Below, one piece after another: positions 6,990-12,808 of a stretch of 16,386 nt of DNA. The position numbers and the translations under genes are program-made. Below the pieces are notes generated by a model that saw only the letters and a list, made by a program, of their open reading frames with translations, had not been told where the DNA came from and did not search any database. The stretch comes from Clostridiales bacterium (lineage in GTDB: Bacteria > Bacillota > Clostridia > Oscillospirales > CAG-382), in contig QAKH01000007.1 of the NCBI GenBank assembly GCA_003343885.1, positions 1 to 16,386 of the forward strand, in the 5' to 3' direction. The stretch's first letter is position 1. Each line of letters begins with the position of its first letter.

Positions 6990-8504
6990 ATGCAGTATCA
7001 GGAATATGATAAGGAAATAATGGAAAAAGTAAGGAAACAAAGGCTCAAAAAACTTTCTTTTTTAAAATACAAAATAAATACAATATCACTTTTTATAATA
7101 ATTCTTGCCGTAATGCTCCTTTGCGTTTTGTTTTTCATCATGCCGAAGAAAAAAATTTCCGAAGCAGAGCAGAGAGAGCTTACACAAATGCCGAAACTTT
7201 CAGTATCAACTTTGTGGAACGGAGAATTTACAAGCGGCCTTAATCTGTACTACTCGGACAATTTTGCTTTCAGGGAACAGCTTGTCAAAACAAAATTCGC
7301 TCTTGAGGACTTAAGGGGAGTAAGATACGATGACGTAAGGATATACGATTCGGCAAATTCTTCTTCTCAAGGCTCTTCCGGAAACAACTCGTCTGAAAGC
7401 TCTGATAAGGACAGCGCAAAAAGTCCTGTATCAAAAGATAACATACTGCTTCTTAAAAATACAAATCCGGTAAATCCGAACTCAACAACGCCGGCGATTG
7501 ACCTTGATAATCCGTATTACACCGATCCCGACAAGCATTTTGATATTTTTGACAAGGAGTCTATAAACGACCAGTTCTCAGATTACACAAACATAGACAA
7601 AAGCGAGCTTGAGGGCGAACAGAGAGGTGCGCTGTTTGTAATCGGAGATACCGCGCTTGAAATATTCTACGGAAATGAAAAAGTAAGCAAGGACTATGCC
7701 GACGTAATCAACGCATATGCCGACGCACTCGGAGATTCCATAAAAATATACGACCTTATCGTACCAAACCACTTTGAATACGGACTGCCCGAAAAATACA
7801 AGGGACAAATCGGAAGAGATCAAAAGCCTTTTATGGATATAGTTAAGGACAATCTCAATGACAGCGTCACCTTTGTCGATATTTATGACTACATGAAAGA
7901 ACACTACGAAAAAGGAGAGTATCTGTACTTCAGGACAGACCATCACTGGACGGCTCTCGGCGCATACCGCGCATACGAAGTGTTCTGTGAAAGCGCTTCA
8001 CTCAAGCCGGTTTCGCTTGATACTTACGAAAAGCGCACGTCAACCGGCTTCCTCGGAACTCTTTACAACAGCTCCCTTGACAAGAATCTTGCCGCAAATC
8101 CCGATACCGTGGAATATTATGTTCCCGATCTTCCGTATGTGCAGACAAATACAAACCAAGATCTGTCCACTTACAGAGGTACGCTTATCAGCGAGTATTC
8201 AAGCGGTAAAACCAACGGATATCTTACCTTTATGGGCGGCGATATACCGCTTGCGACCATAGAAACGGAAAACACAAACGGCAAAAAGATAATAGTGTTC
8301 AAGGAATCATACGGAAACGCTTTTATTCCGTTCCTTGTTCCGCATTATCAGACAATTTATGTTGCAGACATACGTTCATTCCCGTATAACGCCGTTGAGT
8401 TTATCAAAAATAACTCGATAGGAGAGGTCCTCTTCCTTAACAATATAATGACCTCAAATACAGCGGCAAGAGTGGCAAACATTCTCGGACTTCTTACAAA
8501 ATAG
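6990..8504 (+). CDS. DHHW-motif membrane-anchored protein (AlgJ/AlgX-like SGNH fold)
   Basis: This 504-residue protein has a basic cytoplasmic N-terminus, one membrane anchor (about residues 30-51) and an extracytoplasmic body. A low-complexity Ser/Asn/Lys-rich linker (about 121-150) precedes the conserved domain. The signature RTDHHWTALGAY (315-326, DHHW at 317-320) and the later VFKESYGNAFIPFL block (436-449, candidate nucleophile Ser440) match the DHHW family. That family resembles the SGNH-like domains of AlgJ/AlgX, which take part in O-acetylation of exported polysaccharide. The acetyltransfer role here is inferred. The MBOAT acyltransferase that usually accompanies such proteins is not adjacent. 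An AAAGGAGTGG SD precedes the ATG. It ends 26 bp before the first DnaA-like box of the putative origin, in the place often held by dnaA. Confidence 0.85.
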   Translation: MQYQEYDKEIMEKVRKQRLKKLSFLKYKINTISLFIIILAVMLLCVLFFIMPKKKISEAEQRELTQMPKLSVSTLWNGEFTSGLNLYYSDNFAFREQLVKTKFALEDLRGVRYDDVRIYDSANSSSQGSSGNNSSESSDKDSAKSPVSKDNILLLKNTNPVNPNSTTPAIDLDNPYYTDPDKHFDIFDKESINDQFSDYTNIDKSELEGEQRGALFVIGDTALEIFYGNEKVSKDYADVINAYADALGDSIKIYDLIVPNHFEYGLPEKYKGQIGRDQKPFMDIVKDNLNDSVTFVDIYDYMKEHYEKGEYLYFRTDHHWTALGAYRAYEVFCESASLKPVSLDTYEKRTSTGFLGTLYNSSLDKNLAANPDTVEYYVPDLPYVQTNTNQDLSTYRGTLISEYSSGKTNGYLTFMGGDIPLATIETENTNGKKIIVFKESYGNAFIPFLVPHYQTIYVADIRSFPYNAVEFIKNNSIGEVLFLNNIMTSNTAARVANILGLLTK

Positions 8505-8673
8505 GAAGATGAAAAAGACGTGCAAAAGAGTTTTCAACACACATAACAATCCCTTATCAACAGGCATGTGGAAAACAAAATAAAAACTGTCAACATTTTA
8601 TAAACTGCTTTTCAACCGAAATGCCCGTTATTGTCAACAGGCAAAATCAGCATAAGACAAGCGCTTAAAAGGC

Positions 8674-8691
8674 TTTTCAACAGTTTCAACA
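8674..8691 (+). promoter_or_regulatory. Abutting DnaA-box pair next to the unwinding element
   Basis: TTTTCAACA and GTTTCAACA are directly joined with a 9-bp period and face the trio in the same orientation. This is the position of the boxes from which a DnaA filament is thought to be launched onto single-stranded DNA in Bacillus-type origins. Confidence 0.75.
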
Positions 8692-8744
8692 CCCCCTACT
8701 ACTACTACTATCTTATATGTATATGTTTATGTAAATGATATATC
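8692..8744 (+). other. C cluster, DnaA-trio and AT-rich unwinding element
   Basis: CCCC (8692-8695) is followed by CTA repeated five times without interruption (8696-8710), which is 3'-GAT-5' on the complementary strand. That matches the DnaA-trio consensus of bacterial unwinding elements. TCTTATATGTATATG and further A/T-rich sequence to 8744 would be the melting region. The dnaN SD (GGAGG, 8764-8768) follows closely, so this segment probably also carries dnaN upstream signals. Confidence 0.8.
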
Positions 8745-8778
8745 AGAGAACGACATCAAAAACGGAGGAAACAGGAAA

Positions 8779-9891
8779 ATGAGATTTACCGTAAACAAAT
8801 ATGATTTTGAAAAAGCAATAGTTCCCGTAAGCATTATCGCTCAGAGCAAAGCCGCCGAGTCTACGCTCAACGGCATATACATAGAGGCTTCCGACGGAAA
8901 GCTTACTCTTTACTGCTATGATATTGAAAAGGGAATTAAAACGGTAATCGACGCTACTGTATACGAACCGGGAAAAATTGTTGCCGACAGCCAGCTTGTG
9001 CCTATCGTTCACAGTATGCCCGACGGTGAAATTGAGCTTGTTTCCGACCAGAACAACGCAATAAAGCTTTCATGCGGTGAGGCAAATTTCCAGATTCTCG
9101 GAAAAAGCGCCGAGAATTATCCGGAAATGCCGGAAATAAAAGGGCACACTTCTTTCACCATGACAAGAAAGCAGTTTAAAAATATCATAAACAAAACATC
9201 TTTCTGTATCTGTAAAGATGATACAAACCCCATTTTAAAAGGCTCTCTTTTTGAAATAAAGAATAATACTATTTCCGTTTGCGCTATTGACGGTATAAGA
9301 ATAGCCGTCAGGACCGAAAAAAGCTCGGTAGACAATCCGGATTTGAATATTTCGTTCATTCTTCCGGGAAGAGCCCAGCAAAATATACTGCGCATCATGG
9401 AGGACAACGACAGCGAGCTTCATCTTGAGCTTGGAAACAAGCACTTAATTGTAATAATGGATAATCTCTATATTATGTCAAGGCTTCTCGAAGGTGAATT
9501 TCCGAGATATGAAAGATTTATTCCGGAATATATCCTAAAGGCCGTTGTAGACCGTGACGCCCTGATTAACAGCCTTGAAAGAGTTGCCATAATAAACGAA
9601 AAGCTTCATAATAACGCAAAGCTTCACTTTGAAAACGACACTCTCAAGATATCATGTGAAACGGAGGTCGGAAAGGTTAACGACCTTATCCCGGTTCACA
9701 TGGACGGAGAAGCGGCAGAGGTACTTTTTAAGCAGACATTCCTTATTGAAGCATTGAAAAACTGTGAAAATGAAAAGGTACTTTTAAGAGTTGCGGAAAA
9801 CGGCCGAGGAATGGTTATAAAGGCGACTGAGGAAGACGAGAACGAGGAAAGCGGATATCTGTACCTTGTAATGCCGGTTCGCGGAAGATAA
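8779..9891 (+). CDS. dnaN: DNA polymerase III beta sliding clamp
   Basis: The beta clamp forms a ring around DNA that tethers the replicative polymerase and recruits repair and mismatch factors. The 370-residue length fits the three-domain clamp. The N-terminus MRFTVNKYDFEKAI, the mid-protein segment YPEMPEI (about 114-120), the RLLEGEFPRYERFIP block (about 236-250) and the C-terminal LVMPVRGR are characteristic. GGAGG at 8764-8768 serves the ATG. It is preceded by the putative origin and followed after 55 bp by a topoisomerase A gene. In the ancestral order dnaA would precede it and recF and gyrB would follow; neither is here. Expression is probably coupled to DnaA occupancy of the upstream boxes, which is inferred. 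Confidence 0.97.
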   Translation: MRFTVNKYDFEKAIVPVSIIAQSKAAESTLNGIYIEASDGKLTLYCYDIEKGIKTVIDATVYEPGKIVADSQLVPIVHSMPDGEIELVSDQNNAIKLSCGEANFQILGKSAENYPEMPEIKGHTSFTMTRKQFKNIINKTSFCICKDDTNPILKGSLFEIKNNTISVCAIDGIRIAVRTEKSSVDNPDLNISFILPGRAQQNILRIMEDNDSELHLELGNKHLIVIMDNLYIMSRLLEGEFPRYERFIPEYILKAVVDRDALINSLERVAIINEKLHNNAKLHFENDTLKISCETEVGKVNDLIPVHMDGEAAEVLFKQTFLIEALKNCENEKVLLRVAENGRGMVIKATEEDENEESGYLYLVMPVRGR

Positions 9892-9946
9892 AACGGCTAG
9901 ACAAGACGCAGACTGTAAAAATACTGAAATTTTGGAGAAATAGAGA

Positions 9947-12184
9947 ATGGCAAAAAAGAAAGAGAAAGTAAAAAGCGAACAGTCTTTGCTCACGGAAGCG
10001 GTAATTACAGACGAGGGAATTGTTGATACACTTCGTAAAAATTACATGCCGTACGCAATGACGGTTATAATTTCCAGAGCTATTCCTGAAATTGACGGAT
10101 TTAAGCCGGCGCACAGAAAGCTTTTGTACACCATGTATCAGATGGGCTTGCTTAATTCGCCGAGAACAAAGTCATCCAACATTGTCGGAGCGACCATGAA
10201 ACTGAATCCTCACGGCGACGCGGCGATTTATGAAACAATGGTTCGTCTTACAAGAGGAAATGACGCGCTTCTTCATCCGTTTATCGATTCAAAAGGTTCT
10301 TTCGGTAAGCAGTATTCGGATATGGCGTATGCCGCTCCCCGTTATACCGAAGCAAAGCTTGACGCTTTTTGTAATGAAATATTCTCCGGAATTGACAGGG
10401 ATGCGGTTGATTTTCAGGACAACTATGACGGCTCAATAAAAGAGCCGGTTCTTTTGCCGACAGCATTTCCGAATATACTTGTTTCTCCTAATACCGGTAT
10501 CGCTGTCGGAATGGCGTCTAATATATGTTCTTTTAATCTCGGTGAGGTCTGCGACGCCGTATGCTCATATATAGACGACGAAAACACGGATTTTATGGAA
10601 ATAATAAAAGCCCCGGATTTCTCAACCGGCGGACTTTTGCTTTATGACAGAAAACAGATGGAGGAAATATACTCCACGGGAAAAGGTTCGTTTAAGGTAC
10701 GCGCGAAATATTCGTACAATAAAAAGGACAACTGCATTGAAATAAGCGAGATACCGTATACGACAAAAATAGAAGCTATCATTGATAAAATTGCTTCTTT
10801 GGTAAAGGAAAAGAAGATTATAGAAATATCGGACGTGCGTGACGAAACCGGTCTTGAAGGATTAAGGATAGCAATTGACTTAAAGCGTGGGGCTGATCCT
10901 GAGAAGCTTATGCAGAAGCTGTATAGGCTGACTCCGCTTGAGGACAGTTTTTCATGTAATTTTAACGTACTTATCGAAGGCTCTCCGAAGCTTATGGGTG
11001 TCGGTCAGATTATTGACGAATGGCTTGCCTGGAGAAAAGAGTGCGTAAAGCGGGAACTTTTTTATAATCTCCAGAAAATGCGTGAAAAGCTTCACCTGCT
11101 TATCGGTCTTGAAAGTTTGCTTCTTGATATTGATAAAGCGATACGCATTATACGTCAGACCGAGAGTGAAAAGCAGGTAATTCCTAATTTGATGAAAGGC
11201 TTTTCGATAGATGAAACGCAGGCTGAATATATTGCGGAAATCAAGCTAAGAAACCTGAATAAGGAATATATACTCAAGCGGGTAAGCGAGAAAGAGGAGC
11301 TTGAAAAGAAGATTGCCGAAACTGAGTCAATCCTTGGAAGCGACAAAAAAGTCGGAAAGCTGATATCCTCGCAGCTTGTCCAGATAAAGAAGAAATACGC
11401 AAAGCCGAGAAAGACGGAGATTTTGTACGAGTATGAAGAACACGAGCTTCCGGCAAAGCAGATAGAGTCGTACGAAGTTTACGTCATAATGACGTCTGAG
11501 GGATATTTCAAGAAGATAGTACCCGGCAAGAACGATAAAATAAAAGAGGCTGAACAGACGCTCAAAGAGGGCGACAGTGTAAAATACGAGTACGACGCTA
11601 AAAATGACGATGATTTGCTGTTTTTCTCGACATCGGGAGATGTGTACAAGGCGAAAATAGATGATTTTGACGCAGTAAAGCCGCAGGCGCTCGGAGATTA
11701 TATTCCGGCAAAGCTCGGATTTACAGAAAATGAAAAAGTTGTCGCCATGATTACCGGCAGGGATTACAAAGGCGATGTCGTAATTTTCTTTGAAAACGGA
11801 AAAGCTGTAAAAATACCATTGAAAGCATACGAAACCAAAACCAACCGTAAAAAGCTTACCGGCGGATACAGTACTGATTCTCCTGCCGCAGGTATTTTCT
11901 ATCTTCCGGAACATTCGGGAAGAGGCACAGAAACAGAATATATACTGATATCTTCGTCTATGCGGTGTATAATTTTGAATTCAGCTCAGATTACTTCAAA
12001 GGTTACAAGGTCTTCTTCCGGAGCGGTAGTTTTCACGTTAAAGAAAGGACAGAAAGTACAAAGCGCCGAGATATTCAAGGACGACGGCAGCGAGGCAATG
12101 AAAATCTATTCGAAATATAGAAAAGTTAAGCTTCCAAGCGCCGGTACAACGTTTAATAATTCCGAGCAGTCCACTCTTTTTTAG
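9947..12184 (+). CDS. parC: Type IIA topoisomerase subunit A, ParC-like
   Basis: This is the DNA breakage-reunion subunit of a type IIA topoisomerase, which passes one duplex through another and needs an ATPase partner (ParE/GyrB). The 745 residues show IDGFKPAHRKLLY (49-61), the NPHGDAAIYETMVRL block (87-101) and the catalytic tyrosine in APRYTEAKL (Tyr133). A coiled-coil tower region (about 370-480) and a beta-pinwheel-like C-terminal domain (about 490-745) follow. No GyrA-box of the QRRGGKG kind is seen in the tail, which favours a topoisomerase IV-type subunit over gyrase A. In the quinolone-determining region the residue equivalent to E. coli ParC Ser80 is Ala92, while the Glu84 equivalent is kept as Glu96. 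GGAGA precedes the ATG. The ATPase subunit gene is not adjacent. The gyrA label remains possible. Confidence 0.92.
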   Translation: MAKKKEKVKSEQSLLTEAVITDEGIVDTLRKNYMPYAMTVIISRAIPEIDGFKPAHRKLLYTMYQMGLLNSPRTKSSNIVGATMKLNPHGDAAIYETMVRLTRGNDALLHPFIDSKGSFGKQYSDMAYAAPRYTEAKLDAFCNEIFSGIDRDAVDFQDNYDGSIKEPVLLPTAFPNILVSPNTGIAVGMASNICSFNLGEVCDAVCSYIDDENTDFMEIIKAPDFSTGGLLLYDRKQMEEIYSTGKGSFKVRAKYSYNKKDNCIEISEIPYTTKIEAIIDKIASLVKEKKIIEISDVRDETGLEGLRIAIDLKRGADPEKLMQKLYRLTPLEDSFSCNFNVLIEGSPKLMGVGQIIDEWLAWRKECVKRELFYNLQKMREKLHLLIGLESLLLDIDKAIRIIRQTESEKQVIPNLMKGFSIDETQAEYIAEIKLRNLNKEYILKRVSEKEELEKKIAETESILGSDKKVGKLISSQLVQIKKKYAKPRKTEILYEYEEHELPAKQIESYEVYVIMTSEGYFKKIVPGKNDKIKEAEQTLKEGDSVKYEYDAKNDDDLLFFSTSGDVYKAKIDDFDAVKPQALGDYIPAKLGFTENEKVVAMITGRDYKGDVVIFFENGKAVKIPLKAYETKTNRKKLTGGYSTDSPAAGIFYLPEHSGRGTETEYILISSSMRCIILNSAQITSKVTRSSSGAVVFTLKKGQKVQSAEIFKDDGSEAMKIYSKYRKVKLPSAGTTFNNSEQSTLF

Positions 12185-12187
12185 TAG

Positions 12188-12211
12188 TATGGGGCTCTGC
12201 CCCAAACCCCG
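12188..12211 (+). repeat. Post-stop module after the topoisomerase gene
   Basis: TATGGGGCTCTGCCCC followed by AAACCCCG begins three bases after the TAG stop. It is identical to 16333-16356 and to the reverse complement of 219-242. The next bases give a short hairpin CCGC-TTT-GCGG (12213-12223), corresponding to the longer variable second hairpin seen in the other copies. Confidence 0.8.
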
Positions 12212-12252
12212 TCCGCTTTGCGGCAATGTGCCGCTCCAACTTTCGCGGACGA
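12211..12252 (+). repeat. Nested inverted repeats leading into unit A
   Basis: An outer pair GTCCGC/GCGGAC encloses an inner hairpin GCGGCA-ATG-TGCCGC. The inner hairpin aligns with the GGCGG/CCGCC hairpin that opens unit B at 12327-12340 and with GCGG/CCGC at 50-60, so it appears to be the start of repeat unit A. It could fold as a cruciform or an RNA stem. Confidence 0.6.
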
Positions 12253-12325
12253 ACAATCAAAAATACAAAATTTCATCTTCCGCGAAAACAAGCCCGTTTG
12301 TGCGGCATAAATTCAACCGCACAAA
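12219..12325 (+). repeat. ~106-bp structured repeat unit, copy A
   Basis: Same layout as units B and C: opening GCGG/CCGC hairpin, CAA block, A-rich tract, CTTCCGCGAAAAC, then a terminal hairpin. That hairpin pairs 12297-12305 (TTTGTGCGG) with 12317-12325 (CCGCACAAA) around the 11-nt loop CATAAATTCAA. Relative to copy B, four of nine stem pairs are exchanged for different Watson-Crick pairs with none broken. The CTTCCGCG block repeats 106 bases later in copy B. Confidence 0.75.
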
Positions 12326-12432
12326 GGCGGCGTGACCGCCTGCAATACTCGCGAACGAGCAAGCAAAAATAACAAATTTAATCTTCCGCGAAAACGAGCC
12401 CGTTTTCGTGCCATAAATTCCAGCACGAAAAC
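12326..12432 (+). repeat. ~106-bp structured repeat unit, copy B
   Basis: This tandem copy directly follows unit A. It opens with GGCGG-CGTGA-CCGCC and contains CTCG-CGAA-CGAG. It ends with a 10-bp perfect stem, 12402-12411 (GTTTTCGTGC) with 12423-12432 (GCACGAAAAC), around CATAAATTCCA. CGAAAACG (12389-12396) can alternatively pair with CGTTTTCG (12401-12408), which would exclude the terminal hairpin. It is nearly identical to unit C at 51-157. Confidence 0.75.
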
Positions 12433-12572
12433 TCAGACATCAAACCAAAACCCCTATATAACAAAAACTCAAAAATTTCCAAAAAGCATCGATGTGTTAG
12501 CCCGCAGTTGCTAAGGCATAAGAATAAACTGTGTTTTCTTGCGTTTCCGCCATACTGCGAAATTTCCAGTAT
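12433..12572. other. Gene-free spacer with no recognised content
   Basis: About 140 bases between repeat unit B and the next hairpin. The first half is A/C-rich and low in complexity. No convincing start with SD, no sigma-A-type promoter pair and no known RNA was recognised. The leftward reading frame through it has only a TTG start inside a hairpin and no SD. Confidence 0.5.
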
Positions 12573-12601
12573 CGCCGTCAAATCTTAAAAATTTGACGGC
12601 G
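12573..12601. repeat. 11-bp perfect hairpin
   Basis: CGCCGTCAAAT (12573-12583) pairs with ATTTGACGGCG (12591-12601) around CTTAAAA. It begins a run of three closely spaced hairpins ending at 12677. It has no T-run directly after it. Confidence 0.75.
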
Positions 12602-12615
12602 TCCCCGGGAGTCGA

Positions 12616-12633
12616 GAGGGTGCGCACACCCTC
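12616..12633. repeat. GC-rich 7-bp hairpin
   Basis: GAGGGTG (12616-12622) pairs with CACCCTC (12627-12633) around CGCA. Its right half is also present at the very start of the window, linked to the same following GCGTAC-T6 sequence, so it belongs to the same repeat. Confidence 0.7.
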
Positions 12634-12647
12634 CGCGTACTTTTTTG

Positions 12648-12677
12648 ATACTTTTTTCGTACGAGCGAAAAAAGTAT
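12648..12677. repeat. Hairpin repeat module with TACGAG loop (copy 2)
   Basis: ATACTTTTTTCG (12648-12659) pairs perfectly with CGAAAAAAGTAT (12666-12677) around TACGAG, a 12-bp stem. Copy 1 at 20-50 keeps the loop and inner stem but replaces two outer A-T/T-A pairs by G-C/C-G. An upstream ACTTTTTT (12639-12646) could compete for the same AAAAAAGT arm. Confidence 0.75.
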
Positions 12678-12714
12678 ATATCTTCCCCCATGAATAGTTT
12701 TTGTGATTGTCAAT

Positions 12715-12734
12715 CCACTTTTTTCAAAAAGGGG
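12715..12734. repeat. T/A-rich hairpin flanking the inverted post-stop module
   Basis: CTTTTT (12718-12723) pairs with AAAAAG (12726-12731), extended by CC/GG beyond one mismatch. Read on the minus strand it follows the module at 12741-12765, as the second hairpin does in the other copies. Confidence 0.5.
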
Positions 12735-12740
12735 CTTGAC

Positions 12741-12765
12741 CGGGGTGCGGGGCAGCGCCCCGATA
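12741..12765 (-). repeat. Post-stop module, inverted diverged copy upstream of rnhB
   Basis: On the minus strand this is TATCGGGGCGCTGCCCC then GCACCCCG, the same two-part design with a GCT loop. It faces the copy at 12188-12211, so the two bracket the whole repeat-rich spacer. Unlike the other copies it does not follow a stop codon inside this window; it lies 43 bases before the rnhB start. Confidence 0.65.
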
Positions 12766-12808
12766 TCAATACCTTATGTTTGCTAAATCATAAAAAAAGA
12801 GGTAAAAT

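Larger units (their letters stand above)
8531..8744. other. Putative chromosomal replication origin (oriC)
   Basis: A non-coding stretch directly upstream of dnaN holds DnaA-like boxes of form TTNTCAACA: 8531-8539 TTTTCAACA, 8554-8562 TTATCAACA, 8587-8595 CTGTCAACA, 8609-8617 TTTTCAACC, 8631-8639 TTGTCAACA, 8674-8682 TTTTCAACA and 8683-8691 GTTTCAACA. One inverted box, TTTTCCACA on the minus strand, lies at 8567-8575. The last two direct boxes abut exactly. They are followed by a C cluster (8692-8695), five CTA triplets (8696-8710) and an AT-rich segment (8711-8744). The order boxes, GC cluster, DnaA-trio, AT-rich duplex is the basal unwinding arrangement known from Bacillus subtilis oriC. 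dnaA itself is not in the window. A non-origin DnaA-regulated promoter for dnaN is the main alternative, but the trio argues for unwinding. Confidence 0.85.

Noticed and set aside
12219..12432. Tandem units as a CRISPR array
   Set aside because: There are only two units of about 106 bp, with diverged stems and no short identical repeats separated by unique spacers; no cas genes are present.
12378..12581. Leftward 67-codon ORF resembling part of another leftward ORF at 100-441
   Set aside because: The similarity is confined to repeat units B and C. The start is a TTG inside a hairpin with no SD. Shared repeat DNA explains the shared peptide.
12736..12764. TTGACC with CCCGAT 17 bp later as an rnhB promoter
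   Set aside because: The -35 is fair but the -10 is GC-rich and lies inside the inverted module; no other convincing pair was found before rnhB.
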